Shown here: positions 7,927 through 16,848 of the stretch, piece by piece
Numbering within the stretch: position 1 is the first letter of the stretch
How the letters are laid out: every line of letters begins with the position of its first letter
Virus record (IMG/VR): IMGVR_UViG_3300024299_000645
Coordinates: 1-64,000 of that record
Strand: one strand, 5' to 3'
DNA from: a virus
DNA length: 64,000 bases
Program-made: the position numbers and the translations under genes
Notes under the pieces: model-generated
Databases searched by the model: none
Told to the model about the DNA's origin: nothing
Seen by the model: the letters and a program-made list of their open reading frames with translations, nothing else

Positions 7927-8803
7927 TGCTGGTGTAAGCCAATCAGGTCTCCTTAATAAATCAGGTGGATTTGATGCTTGGAAAGGTTGGCCTCGTCAAT
8001 TAGCAAGGAAATTTCCTCAACATGAGATCCATCTATTTGCATCGCCAGGAGGTGGGCAGAATAATATGGAAGCTGCTTTGAGGACTTGCCTTGTTGAAGA
8101 TTATGAAATGGTGATCCTTCAATTTACAACACAACGTCAAATGTATCCTTTGACAATAGAAAGAAAATCAAAGAAGTATGATGGTACATTAGATTCATGG
8201 TTCCGCACAGGTAGAAAAGGAAACTTCTTTCTACATCAACAAAAGATGAAAAGTCTTTCTGTAAAGAATTATGTTGTAGAAAGAAAATGTGTTCAGGTAG
8301 GACCCCATTGGGATAGCCGCATGGGATTAGATCTTGATGGCACAAAAGTAAATGCAAATGAATTACCTCAAGTTATATTAGATGCTCTTATAGATAATGA
8401 ATACTTTAATGAGATGGCAGAGACATTTTATAATTGTCGAAATATGTATAAGAAATTATTTAAACATTTTTTCTCTATGTTGTGGGTGCCTACTTATAAG
8501 CACGGTCCAACTCATGTTGATCAAGCTTTAATTGAAGTAGAAAATAAAGTTCCAATATTCGTAGAAGAGTTTCTAACAGGTAAAAATTTAACAAACCAGG
8601 TGGATTGGAAATTAACTATATATGATTGGTTAGTTGAATATTATTCAAAAACTATGTCTCGTGAAGATGCCAATAGAATTATATATCACGAGTATGCCCT
8701 ATACAAAGGACACTTAGGGGAAAAGAAACAACATGAAGTTTTAAATCAATACTTATTAAAACATAATGAATTTTACGGAGCTTTAAATGGAAAAGAAGCA
8801 TAA
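7895..8803 (+). CDS. SGNH-like protein, second copy type
   Basis: 302 residues. The N-terminus MKVGIIGCSHSAGV places a serine (CSHS) where the GDS nucleophile normally sits, followed by ASPGGGQNNMEAAL, which fits the glycine and Asn-containing blocks. The C-terminal YKGHLGEKKQHEVLNQYL contains a His-x(n)-His region like block V. It is unlike the SGNH-like protein at 5247-5939 apart from these motifs. Probable role: deacylation or acyl transfer on a glycan. There are no membrane segments. It ends the 2.2-8.8 kb tailoring island and is followed by a regulatory gap. Confidence 0.5.
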   Translation: MKVGIIGCSHSAGVSQSGLLNKSGGFDAWKGWPRQLARKFPQHEIHLFASPGGGQNNMEAALRTCLVEDYEMVILQFTTQRQMYPLTIERKSKKYDGTLDSWFRTGRKGNFFLHQQKMKSLSVKNYVVERKCVQVGPHWDSRMGLDLDGTKVNANELPQVILDALIDNEYFNEMAETFYNCRNMYKKLFKHFFSMLWVPTYKHGPTHVDQALIEVENKVPIFVEEFLTGKNLTNQVDWKLTIYDWLVEYYSKTMSREDANRIIYHEYALYKGHLGEKKQHEVLNQYLLKHNEFYGALNGKEA

Positions 8804-8854
8804 ACTACTTTATAATTTATAGAATATCTTTATTCAAAAAAAATTCAAAAAAAA

Positions 8855-8903
8855 CATCAATGATATCAAAGCGATTGGGTCTAACCCATTGTATTCATTG
8901 ATG
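8855..8903 (+). promoter_or_regulatory. Nested inverted repeats upstream of the CobT-like gene promoter
   Basis: Outer arms CATCAATGA (8855-8863) and TCATTGATG (8895-8903) are perfect; an inner pair TGGGT (8876-8880) and ACCCA (8884-8888) flanks CTA. The structure ends 10 bases before the -35 box of the next promoter. No T-run follows on the plus strand, but the minus strand would read into a run of T after the stem, so it may work as an operator or as a terminator for transcription from the right. The rest of the 8804-8979 gap holds A-runs and a promoter. Confidence 0.5.
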
Positions 8904-8913
8904 ATCATTTCTG

Positions 8914-8942
8914 TTGACATTTTGGTCTAGTTGTGATATAAT
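8914..8942 (+). promoter_or_regulatory. Sigma70-type promoter, perfect consensus
   Basis: TTGACA at 8914-8919, 17-base spacer, TATAAT at 8937-8942, followed by ATA. It lies 38 bases before the ATG of the CobT-like gene. Confidence 0.9.
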
Positions 8943-8979
8943 ATAGGTACAGAATAAGAAACGCGAACGAGAGAGAAAC

Positions 8980-11532
8980 ATGAGCGAACTACGAGAACAA
9001 AAATCAATCCTAGCTAAGTTGATGGTTTCCGAGAATATCACGGTCCGTCATGCTAAAGTTCCTACCGCAGGATTTGATCCTAAATCAAGAACCTTGGTTC
9101 TTCCAATCCTTAAAGAGATGGAAGGAGAAGTCTATGACTTATTCGTTTGTCATGAGGTTGGACACGCCTTATATACGCCAGCAGAAGGTTGGCATAAAGT
9201 GGTTTCCGAATTCGGACCAAACTACAAAGGGTTTTTAAATATTGTCGAAGATGCCAGAATTGAAAAATTGATCAAACGCAAATATCATGGTGCTGCAAAA
9301 GCAATGCATGCAGGTTATCAGGTTTTGATGCATGAACGCGATTTTATGGGATTCAAGAAATATAAAATAGATATCAATACAGCTCCTCTGATTGATAAAC
9401 TCAATATACATTTTAAAAGTGGATTACGCGAAGCAGTAAGATTCACTGAAGAGGAAATGTATTTTGTTCGCGAGATGGAAAATCTTGAGACATGGGATGA
9501 TGTAGAGCAATTAACAGGTGAGCTTTGGGATTGGTGTTCAGATCGAGAAGAACAGTTACAACAGTTCGATGAAATGCAGATGCAAATGGACACTGAAGAA
9601 GATTCGGATTGTGAGGAAGATTGTGAATGGGATGATAATGACAATATGCAAGATATTGTACCTCCAAATCCAGATAAGGAAAATCCAGAAAACGAAGATC
9701 AGGTAAGCAAAGAAGATTGTGATGCACCAGTTGATAGTTGTCCTGAAACAGATGGAGATGGTCCAGAAGAACAACTGAAAGCAAATGAAGATGGAGAATC
9801 ACCTGTAGATCAAACCAAAGATGAATCTCAAAAAGAAGCTGCTCCAAAAAATCAAGCTGGTGGTTCAGAAGGTGGAGATGATACATGGTACGATGAAGAT
9901 CCTTGGACGTGGGATAAACCTGAACCTCAATCAATTACTGATAAAGAGTTTAGAGCTCATGAAGAAGAATTAGTTCATGAAGATGCGATCGAAATTCGAT
10001 ATTTTAATTCACCGAAACTGAATATCAAAAACAATGGTTTGGTTGTCACATACAAAGAGTTGATGAAAGAACATAAGATCAGAATCGAAAAGAAGGCGGA
10101 GGTATATGAAACCGAATCACAACTTCCATTTGAATATGCACGCGAGTATTTGAAATTAGTTGATAAGGATAATAAACCAGTTGTTAATTATCTCGCAAAA
10201 GAATTTGAGATGAAGAAGAAAGCAGCGGAATATAAAAGATCACAGACTGCTAATTCGGGAATCATATCTTTAACAGATATTCACAAATACAAATATTCAG
10301 ATAATATTTTCAAGAAAGTCACGATCGTTCCAGAAGGAAAGAATCACGGATTATATATGTTGTGTGATTGGTCAGGATCGATGCATGATAAGATGATTCC
10401 AACATTTATTCAGTTGTTGCAATTAGTAGACTTTTGTAGAAAGTGTGCAATCAAACATGAAGTATATGCCTTCATAGATTATGCTTATGATGAAGATGGA
10501 CATGATATAAGTGTGAGACAGGCACAGAGACCTTTAGAAGAAAAGATAGCTGGTAATATTTCATCTGCAGGTGATCACCGAGCGGTACAATTAGTGGAGA
10601 TCTTTTCAGATAAAATGTCAGCAAAAGATTTTCGTGATATGAGAGAACAGTTGGTTGTTTCTTTACTTCGATGTGATAGTGAGTTTCACAACGCTCCTTA
10701 TCAAGCAAGAAAAAGAATGCAGGCTAAGATAAAAGCAGATGTATATGGTAAGAAGCTTCGCGTAATTAAAGAGACCAAGCAAGAGATGATTTGGGATAAG
10801 ATGAGAGAAGAAAAAGAAATATCTACATGGGATTGGAGCGCTATATCGAATCGATATAATTTTCCATTATCACGTCTTTGTGGAACACCATTAAATTCTG
10901 CAATCATGTTTAGTATTCCAAATGTAAATAGATTCAAAAAAGATAATAGATTAGATATTGTTAATACAATTATTTTAACAGATGGTGAATCAAATTCAGC
11001 TCACAGTTATTGGAAAGCGGACAAGGAAGATGGGAAGATTAGATCTTATAACATTGAGAATCAAATAGGAGGCGATCCTGTTCGTAATAAGTTAGTAGAT
11101 ACCGAAACAAAAAAAGTATTTGATTGGACACGTAAAAGTAGTTGGGGTGAAACACGTAATACACTTGAGTATTACAAGTATAAAACATTTTCGAATGTTG
11201 TTGGATTCTTCCTTTGTACTAGTGGAGATCAGGCTGGTAGGATAGGATCAAAAGATCAAAGGATAAAAACAGGATCATCATTCAGCCAAGATGCATATAC
11301 AGATGCAAAATCAGACTATAATAGGAACGGATTTTTTATAAGTACGAACTTAGGATATTCAGAATTGTATGTGATTAAAGCAAACAAGTCAGTTCAGACG
11401 GAAGATGAGATTGATCTTGATACCGATAAGCAGTTGACTACAGCGCAGATAACACGTGCATTCAAAAAGTTTCAGAAAGGAAAACTTGAGAAGCGCGTTC
11501 TGCTTAATCGATTTGCAGAAATGGTAGCATAA
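8980..11532 (+). CDS. cobT: CobT-like protein: HExxH peptidase-like domain plus von Willebrand A domain
   Basis: 850 residues. An N-terminal zinc-peptidase-like segment carries H58-E-V-G-H62 with a downstream glutamate in NIVEDARIE (E90). A long acidic linker follows (about residues 198-330, rich in Glu and Asp). The C-terminal half is a vWA domain with the MIDAS motif D463-W-S-G-S and TDGES (667-671). This architecture is that of CobT-type partners of MoxR/CobS AAA+ ATPases. Marine T4-like phages are known to carry cobS and cobT-like genes; their role is debated between cobalt insertion for B12 and a virion or remodelling function. Its AAA+ partner follows directly. It has its own consensus promoter. 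Confidence 0.75.
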   Translation: MSELREQKSILAKLMVSENITVRHAKVPTAGFDPKSRTLVLPILKEMEGEVYDLFVCHEVGHALYTPAEGWHKVVSEFGPNYKGFLNIVEDARIEKLIKRKYHGAAKAMHAGYQVLMHERDFMGFKKYKIDINTAPLIDKLNIHFKSGLREAVRFTEEEMYFVREMENLETWDDVEQLTGELWDWCSDREEQLQQFDEMQMQMDTEEDSDCEEDCEWDDNDNMQDIVPPNPDKENPENEDQVSKEDCDAPVDSCPETDGDGPEEQLKANEDGESPVDQTKDESQKEAAPKNQAGGSEGGDDTWYDEDPWTWDKPEPQSITDKEFRAHEEELVHEDAIEIRYFNSPKLNIKNNGLVVTYKELMKEHKIRIEKKAEVYETESQLPFEYAREYLKLVDKDNKPVVNYLAKEFEMKKKAAEYKRSQTANSGIISLTDIHKYKYSDNIFKKVTIVPEGKNHGLYMLCDWSGSMHDKMIPTFIQLLQLVDFCRKCAIKHEVYAFIDYAYDEDGHDISVRQAQRPLEEKIAGNISSAGDHRAVQLVEIFSDKMSAKDFRDMREQLVVSLLRCDSEFHNAPYQARKRMQAKIKADVYGKKLRVIKETKQEMIWDKMREEKEISTWDWSAISNRYNFPLSRLCGTPLNSAIMFSIPNVNRFKKDNRLDIVNTIILTDGESNSAHSYWKADKEDGKIRSYNIENQIGGDPVRNKLVDTETKKVFDWTRKSSWGETRNTLEYYKYKTFSNVVGFFLCTSGDQAGRIGSKDQRIKTGSSFSQDAYTDAKSDYNRNGFFISTNLGYSELYVIKANKSVQTEDEIDLDTDKQLTTAQITRAFKKFQKGKLEKRVLLNRFAEMVA

Positions 11533-11552
11533 TGCAAATTTGTTTTATAATA

Positions 11553-11584
11553 ATTTCAACAAGATATAAGGAACGCGTTGAAAT
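11553..11584 (+). promoter_or_regulatory. 8-bp inverted repeat upstream of the cobS promoter
   Basis: ATTTCAAC (11553-11560) and GTTGAAAT (11577-11584) are perfect complements separated by 16 bases. They end 18 bases before the -35 element. No T-run follows, so an operator or processed hairpin is more likely than a terminator. Confidence 0.4.
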
Positions 11585-11602
11585 CATTGATAAACAAAAA
11601 GG

Positions 11603-11631
11603 TTGACATTTTGTCAAACTTATGGTATAAT
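11603..11631 (+). promoter_or_regulatory. Sigma70-type promoter, perfect consensus
   Basis: TTGACA at 11603-11608, 17-base spacer, TATAAT at 11626-11631. The spacer begins TTTTG, as in the promoter at 8914, and ATA follows the -10. Confidence 0.9.
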
Positions 11632-11667
11632 ATATCATAATGAATAATAACTTAGAGAGAGTAGATT

Positions 11668-12828
11668 ATGACACACCGAGACCAATTAGTTGAAGCCTGG
11701 AAGAAAGTACATGGAGATTCAAAAGTGCTTGAGAGATCTGAGGTAAATAGAGTAGCCGAGGAAGCAGGACTTAAAGAGCCGAATCAGAATTTTTTGAGTA
11801 AACTTAGAGTTGGCCGAAATCAATTTTCGATTGCCAATTATGGACAAGCATTACAAATTATGCCACAAGCAAAGTGGGGCGATCAATATCGGAAGCCTAA
11901 AGCAATTGATGCACGTGAAGTGCAACATGAGACGGCAGTTAAAAAGGTTAGCGAAGAAGTTTCATTCGTACCTTCCCCCGATCCTAATTATGTTAAAGCA
12001 GGTTATTTTACAGAACTTGTAAGAATCATAAATTCCGGAATGTTCATTCCAACATTCATTACTGGTCTTTCTGGTATGGGGAAAACCAAAGAGGTTTTCG
12101 AAGCAGCAGCAAAAAGTAAACGTGAATTAATTCGAGTCAATATTACAATTGAAACTGATGAGGATGATTTACTTGGTCACTATACCCTTAAAGATGGTGA
12201 AACTGTTTGGGAAGATGGACCTGTTATCGTTGCAATGGAAAGAGGAGCAATTCTTCTTCTTGATGAGATTGACCTTGCATCAAATAAAATCATGTGTCTA
12301 CAACCAGTGCTTGAAGGTGGAGACATCTTCTTGAAGAAGATTAACAGACTCGTTAAACCAGCACCTGGATTCAATATTATTGCGACGGCGAATACTAAAG
12401 GAAAAGGATCTGAGGATGGGAGATTCATTGGAACAAACATTCTTAATGAAGCTTTCCTTGATCGTTTCCCATTAACGTTCGAACAAGATTATCCAAATGC
12501 GACAACAGAGAAAAAGATTATTACCAAGATCCTCGCAAATTATGAAGTCAAAGATGAAACATTTGTTGATCACTTAGTACAGTGGACCGATGTAATTCGT
12601 AGGACTTATGATGACGGTGGCATTGATGAGATTATCTCAACACGTCGTTTGGTAAATATTTGTAATTCATATATGGTATTCAGAGACAAGATGAAAGCGA
12701 TCGAATTTTCGATCAATCGTTTTGATGAAGATACTAAAAATGGTTTTATGGATCTATGGAGTAAAGTAGATCCTGCAGCAACCCCTGAAACAGATGAAGA
12801 ACCTGCCGAAGAAGCAAAAGAAGAATAA
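11668..12828 (+). CDS. cobS: CobS-like AAA+ ATPase (MoxR group)
   Basis: 386 residues. Walker A is GLSGMGKT (133-140), Walker B is LLLDEID (about 196-202), and a sensor-1 type IIATANT follows, all in the arrangement of CobS, the ATPase subunit of aerobic cobaltochelatase, and of MoxR chaperone ATPases. The N-terminal 110 residues are not part of the AAA+ core and look like a helical DNA- or partner-binding region (WKKVHGDSKVLERSEVNRVAEEAG). It directly follows its probable vWA partner but has its own promoter. The pair could remodel a metal enzyme; the window also encodes a B12-dependent RNR. Ends in an acidic tail. Confidence 0.85.
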   Translation: MTHRDQLVEAWKKVHGDSKVLERSEVNRVAEEAGLKEPNQNFLSKLRVGRNQFSIANYGQALQIMPQAKWGDQYRKPKAIDAREVQHETAVKKVSEEVSFVPSPDPNYVKAGYFTELVRIINSGMFIPTFITGLSGMGKTKEVFEAAAKSKRELIRVNITIETDEDDLLGHYTLKDGETVWEDGPVIVAMERGAILLLDEIDLASNKIMCLQPVLEGGDIFLKKINRLVKPAPGFNIIATANTKGKGSEDGRFIGTNILNEAFLDRFPLTFEQDYPNATTEKKIITKILANYEVKDETFVDHLVQWTDVIRRTYDDGGIDEIISTRRLVNICNSYMVFRDKMKAIEFSINRFDEDTKNGFMDLWSKVDPAATPETDEEPAEEAKEE

Positions 12829-12842
12829 AAATAAAATAGTCC

Positions 12843-12871
12843 TTGACATTTTAAACGTTATCGCCTATAAT
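12843..12871 (+). promoter_or_regulatory. Sigma70-type promoter with built-in inverted repeat
   Basis: TTGACA at 12843-12848, 17-base spacer, TATAAT at 12866-12871. Ten-base arms AAACGTTATC (12853-12862, inside the spacer) and GATAACGTTT (12882-12891, around the start site) bracket the -10 element, as expected for a dimeric repressor operator. Confidence 0.85.
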
Positions 12872-12878
12872 ATAAATA
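12871..12878 (+). promoter_or_regulatory. T4-type late promoter motif
   Basis: TATAAATA, the exact T4 late -10 consensus, shares its first base with the last base of the sigma70 -10 box. The next gene begins 41 bases downstream, so both early and late transcription of it are possible. Confidence 0.55.
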
Positions 12879-12918
12879 GATGATAACGTTTTCTGTTTAT
12901 TTAATATGAAAGGAGTGA

Positions 12919-13917
12919 ATGCAGATCGAAGTTCCAATAGCTGAGTTAAGAAAGAAAAAGATTTTTGTAGCTACACCAATGTATGGTGGAATGTGTAGTG
13001 GAATGTATACAAAAGCTTGTTGTGACTTAGCAACTACAGCCACCAAATATCAAATCGATTTAAAATTCTTTTATCTATTCAACGAATCCTTAATTACAAG
13101 AGCACGAAATTATTGTGTTGATGAGTTCTTGAGATCCGGTTATACACATCTCATGTTCATTGATGCAGATATTTGTTTCGATCCGAATTACGTTCTTACA
13201 CTAGCAGCGCTATGTGATGAAACGAAACCAATCATTGGTGGTATATATCCTAAGAAGTGTATTGCTTGGGAGAAGGTTCGTAATGCTGTTGATAAAGGAT
13301 TAGCTGATGATGATCCAATGACGCTTGAAAGATTTACAGGTGATTTTGTTTTCAATCCAGTAGGAGGTCAACAAACTATTTCATTATCAGAACCAGTAGA
13401 AGCTTTGGAAATAGGAACTGGGTTTATGATGCTTCAACGTGAAGTATTAGAAAAGTTCGCAAAAGAATATCCTAAGTTTCGATATAAACCAGATCATAAC
13501 CGTTCAGAACACTTTGACGGTTCCAGATACATTCATGCATTCTTTGATACTATTATTGATAATGATCATTGGATGGGTGAAGGTAGATCGGAAAATTCCG
13601 ATCGTTATCTATCAGAAGATTATATGTTCTGTCAATTAGCACATAAGATAGATATCAAAACTTTTCTATGTCCTTGGATGAAATTATCCCATGTTGGAAC
13701 ATATGTATTCTCCGGTAACTTACCAGATATGGGTGCATTGGAATATGCCGCGCATGGATATGATACTGAGAATAGACCTTTCTTAGAAGACAGAAAAAAG
13801 AAAAAGTCTGCAGAGGGAATGAATAGAAAAGAACGTAGAAAGCTCGCGTCGAAAAAACGCAAGGATGATAAGAAGTCAGAGAAACCTGATTATTCAAAAA
13901 GTCCTAACCATTTATAG
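12919..13917 (+). CDS. Putative GT-A glycosyltransferase with basic C-terminal tail
   Basis: 332 residues. IFVATPMYGGMCSGMYT starts the Rossmann-like half, NESLITRARNYCVDEFL follows, and HLMFIDADICFDP carries the D-A-D metal motif of GT-A enzymes (about residues 82-94). EIGTGFMMLQREV fits the acceptor-loop region, and WMKLSHVGTYVF is a conserved end. The last 60 residues are Lys/Arg rich (ENRPFLEDRKKKKSAEG, NRKERRKLASKKRKDD), which is unusual and may bind nucleic acid or membrane. The start has a good AAAGGAG. Such genes lie next to the clamp genes in several marine T4-likes, as far as I recall; the acceptor is unknown. Confidence 0.7.
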   Translation: MQIEVPIAELRKKKIFVATPMYGGMCSGMYTKACCDLATTATKYQIDLKFFYLFNESLITRARNYCVDEFLRSGYTHLMFIDADICFDPNYVLTLAALCDETKPIIGGIYPKKCIAWEKVRNAVDKGLADDDPMTLERFTGDFVFNPVGGQQTISLSEPVEALEIGTGFMMLQREVLEKFAKEYPKFRYKPDHNRSEHFDGSRYIHAFFDTIIDNDHWMGEGRSENSDRYLSEDYMFCQLAHKIDIKTFLCPWMKLSHVGTYVFSGNLPDMGALEYAAHGYDTENRPFLEDRKKKKSAEGMNRKERRKLASKKRKDDKKSEKPDYSKSPNHL

Positions 13918-13923
13918 GAAAAT

Positions 13924-14610
13924 ATGATTATACATAATGAGACTGTTGAATATTTAAAAAACTTTGCTGAGATTAATCAAAGCCTGGTTATCGAAAAAGG
14001 TAAAGTCATTAAGACAGTTAGTGAACAGACAAATGTAATGGCAAAAGCAGAACTCGGACAAGAGTTCCCACAAGACTTTGCGATCTATGATCTCAATAAG
14101 TTTCTGGGTGTTCTTTCTTTATTCGTTGAGCCACAGTTTGACTTTAGTGAAAAGTCTGTAAAAGTTCAATCAAGTGTTGATGCAAATAATTATACAGCTG
14201 GAGATCAGATAGCTGAATATCAATTTGCCAACATGTCTTTGTTTGAAAATGAAAAAAAGATTCTTGCAAAAGATATTAAGTTGCCAGAACCGGAAGCTTC
14301 ATTTAAACTTGAAGAGAAGTATTTCGTTTCTATTATGAGAGCAGCTTCAGTTATGAGTCTACCAGAAATTGCTGTTATAGCAAAGGATGGAAAGATTAAA
14401 TTGCAAGCAATTGATTCCAAAACATCCGTCGACAGTTATGCAGTTGACTTGGGTAATTCTGATTCTAATTTTAAAATGATTTTCAAACTTGAAAATCTTA
14501 AATTGATGAAAGGGACTTATGATGTGAAAATATCAAATAAGGGTCTTGGACATTTTAAGAACACAGAAAAGAAACTTGAGTATTGGATTGCAACTGAACA
14601 GACAGTATAA
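13924..14610 (+). CDS. 45: Sliding clamp gp45
   Basis: A 228-residue protein with the length and location of T4 gp45, the trimeric processivity clamp that also activates late transcription. It lies just before gp44 and gp62 and has the typical beta-rich, acidic sequence (for example QFDFSEKSVKVQS, EEKYFVSIMRAASVMSLPEIAV). The last segment KISNKGLGHFKNTEKKLEYWIA resembles the C-terminal clamp repeat, where KLEYWIA is a common ending of marine gp45s. Start 7 bases after the preceding gene, with AGGAAAAT upstream. Confidence 0.9.
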   Translation: MIIHNETVEYLKNFAEINQSLVIEKGKVIKTVSEQTNVMAKAELGQEFPQDFAIYDLNKFLGVLSLFVEPQFDFSEKSVKVQSSVDANNYTAGDQIAEYQFANMSLFENEKKILAKDIKLPEPEASFKLEEKYFVSIMRAASVMSLPEIAVIAKDGKIKLQAIDSKTSVDSYAVDLGNSDSNFKMIFKLENLKLMKGTYDVKISNKGLGHFKNTEKKLEYWIATEQTV

Positions 14611-14615
14611 GGATT

Positions 14616-15554
14616 ATGACAGATAATATATTATGGGTTGAGGCGTATAGACCTCAAAAGGTAGCAGACTGTATTCTTCCTGATCATCTGAAGAATCCAT
14701 TCCAATCATTTGTAGAAAAAGGAAATATTCCTAATCTATTATTGACTGGAGGGCCTGGTGTTGGTAAAACAACAATTGCGAAAGCAATGTGTAAGGAGAT
14801 TGGTTCTGACTATCTTGTTGTGAATGGTTCTCAAGAATCTGGTATTGATTTATTGAGAGTCAAACTAGAAAATTATTGTAGTAGTGTTTCATTACTGGGT
14901 GGTAGAAAAGTTGTTATAATTGATGAGGCAGATTATTTAAATCCTCAATCTACACAACCAGCCTTGAGAGGATTTATTGAACAGTTTTCTGAAAACTGTA
15001 GTTTTATTTTTACATGTAATTATTTACATAGGATTATTGAACCAATTCATTCTAGATGTTCTGTAATTGAATTTAAGATAGATAAAAAGGATGCACCTGC
15101 GATTGCTCAATCTATGTTAGATAGAACAAAGCAAATCCTTGACGAGAATAATGTTAACTATAATGAAAAGGTTCTCGTTGAATTAATAATGAGATATTAT
15201 CCAGATTTTAGAAGGACATTAAATGAGTTACAACGTTATAGTGCTACAGGTGGTATTGACAGCGGGGTTCTCGGTCAATTGGGCGATGCTAACTTTCTTG
15301 CTCTTATCAACGCATTAAAAGAAAAGAACTTTACAAAGGTTCGTAAATGGGTGAATGATTCAAGTCATACAGATCCAAGAAACATATATAGACAGTTATA
15401 TGATAATTTACATGAACATTTAACACCTAACACATTACCACCAATTATTTTATTATTGGCTGATTATCAATATAAATCTGCATTCGCAGCAGATCAACAA
15501 ATCAATCTAACCGCATGCTTGATCGAAGTAATGGTTGAAGGACAATGGCAATGA
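14616..15554 (+). CDS. 44: Clamp loader large subunit gp44
   Basis: 312 residues. The AAA+ core has Walker A GGPGVGKTT (45-53), Walker B VVIIDEADYL (about 97-106) and the SRC motif of clamp loaders in IHSRCSVIEF. The N-terminus LWVEAYRPQKVADCILP is typical of RFC/gp44 proteins. It would load the gp45 clamp with gp62 in an ATP-dependent way. The gene is 5 bases after gp45 and overlaps gp62 by 4 bases. Confidence 0.95.
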   Translation: MTDNILWVEAYRPQKVADCILPDHLKNPFQSFVEKGNIPNLLLTGGPGVGKTTIAKAMCKEIGSDYLVVNGSQESGIDLLRVKLENYCSSVSLLGGRKVVIIDEADYLNPQSTQPALRGFIEQFSENCSFIFTCNYLHRIIEPIHSRCSVIEFKIDKKDAPAIAQSMLDRTKQILDENNVNYNEKVLVELIMRYYPDFRRTLNELQRYSATGGIDSGVLGQLGDANFLALINALKEKNFTKVRKWVNDSSHTDPRNIYRQLYDNLHEHLTPNTLPPIILLLADYQYKSAFAADQQINLTACLIEVMVEGQWQ

Positions 15555-15970
15555 ATCCATTTGATTTTGTAAAAGATATAAACTATAAGAAAAAAGATTT
15601 GTTACAAGATGATCCCGATGGTCATATAGAACGGGATTATAAACCCTTTTTAATTAATAGAACATTAAGTTTTACCTCTGATACGGCGCTTCATGCTAAC
15701 GAAATGAACGTAAGACCGTTTCTAGATAACAAGCTTCAATACCACTATTTGCTAAATATCATTAGACCCAAGAACAGATTTGGTCGATGGTTAAAAGCCG
15801 AGAAGTACGAAGCCATAGATCTTATCGTTGAATATTATGGTTACTCCTTGCAAAAAGCTAGGGAAGTCGTTGATATATTCACAGATGAGGACTTACGTAC
15901 TCTCAAGCAAAAATTATTTACAGGTGGATTGAAGGAGTTAAATGAGTATAGAGGTCGAAGCGCTCGTTGA
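15551..15970 (+). CDS. 62: Clamp loader small subunit gp62
   Basis: 139 residues, shorter than T4 gp62 (about 187), as in marine relatives. It contains NPFDFVKDINYKKKDL and YHYLLNIIRPKNRFGRWLK, phrases recognisable in marine gp62 proteins. ATG 15551 is preferred over ATG 15545 because AAGGA (15538-15542) is 8 bases upstream, giving an ATGA overlap with gp44. It ends inside regA, an arrangement like T4 44-62-regA-43. Confidence 0.88.
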   Translation: MNPFDFVKDINYKKKDLLQDDPDGHIERDYKPFLINRTLSFTSDTALHANEMNVRPFLDNKLQYHYLLNIIRPKNRFGRWLKAEKYEAIDLIVEYYGYSLQKAREVVDIFTDEDLRTLKQKLFTGGLKELNEYRGRSAR

Positions 15971-16367
15971 AATCAAGCTGAAACAACCTGATGATTTTTT
16001 AAAAGTAAAAGAGACTTTAACAAGAATTGGTGTGGCATCCAAGAAAGATAAGACTCTATATCAGAGTTGTCACATTCTTCATAAACAAAGTCGGTATTAC
16101 ATAGTACATTTTAAAGAGTTGTTTATGCTAGATGGGAAACCATCTAATTTTTCAGATAATGATGCAGCACGGCGTAATACAATAGTTAATCTATTAGCAG
16201 AATGGGATTTAGTACAAATTGTGGATAACGATAAAGTTAATGACAATATTGTTCCCATCAATCAACTAAAGATTATATCGTTCAAAGAAAAGGACGAATG
16301 GAATTTAGTGGCAAAATATAATATTGGAAATAAGAAAAGTGACGACACTAAAATTGAAAGTACATAA
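15942..16367 (+). CDS. regA: Translational repressor RegA
   Basis: 141 residues, close to the 122 of T4 RegA with a short C-terminal extension. The sequence EVEALVEIKLKQPDDFLKV, TLTRIGVASKKDKTLYQSC and YYIVHFKELFMLDGK matches the conserved RegA layout, and the position between gp62 and the polymerase is diagnostic. RegA binds mRNA near start codons of early genes and blocks initiation, often including its own and those of 44/45. A strong AAGGAG precedes the ATG. It overlaps gp62 by 29 bases and dut by a similar length. Confidence 0.92.
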   Translation: MSIEVEALVEIKLKQPDDFLKVKETLTRIGVASKKDKTLYQSCHILHKQSRYYIVHFKELFMLDGKPSNFSDNDAARRNTIVNLLAEWDLVQIVDNDKVNDNIVPINQLKIISFKEKDEWNLVAKYNIGNKKSDDTKIEST

Positions 16368-16848
16368 GTTATTTGATGATGTTCAAATTCCCCAATTTTC
16401 CACAAAAGGCTCAGCATGCTTTGATATACATGCATACTATAGACGCGAAGTTGGATATAAAGTTTGGAATGAAGATAAAAAAACATTTATAGAAAGAAAA
16501 GATTCTTCTATAACAATTCATCCATTTCAAAGGGCATTGATTCCAACAGGATTGATTTTAGATATCCCAAATGGATATTCAGTAAGAATACACCCTAGAT
16601 CTGGAACAGCAATTAAACAGGGCATGAGCTTAATTAATTGCGAAGGCGTAATCGATTATGATTACGTGGATCCATTGTTTATTGCTTGTGTGAATCTTTC
16701 AGAAGTTCAAACAATTGTTATAAATAATGGCGACAGGGTAGCTCAAGGCGAACTTGTCGAAATGAATCATTACGAAATTGAGGAGACGTCTAAAAAGCCT
16801 ACTCAAAAGACTGACCGCGACGGTGGTTTTGGAAGTACAGGCAAATGA
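16339..16848 (+). CDS. dut: dUTPase
   Basis: A 169-residue trimeric-type dUTP diphosphatase. The five motifs are visible: GSACFDIHAY (about 25-34), HPRSGTAIKQG, the nucleotide-specificity loop NCEGVIDYDYVDP, INNGDRVAQGEL, and the C-terminal P-loop-like DGGFGSTGK. It hydrolyses dUTP to dUMP, keeping uracil out of phage DNA and feeding ThyX, encoded at 42 kb. An insertion of about 18 residues after motif I (KVWNEDKKTFIERKDSS) is notable. GTG 16339 is preferred because it begins the first beta-strand; TTG 16324 is the alternative. Confidence 0.9.
   Translation: MTTLKLKVHKLFDDVQIPQFSTKGSACFDIHAYYRREVGYKVWNEDKKTFIERKDSSITIHPFQRALIPTGLILDIPNGYSVRIHPRSGTAIKQGMSLINCEGVIDYDYVDPLFIACVNLSEVQTIVINNGDRVAQGELVEMNHYEIEETSKKPTQKTDRDGGFGSTGK

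Noticed and set aside
9318-9934. Minus-strand frames within the CobT-like gene
   Set aside because: They are opposite the acidic linker and show skewed composition without domains.
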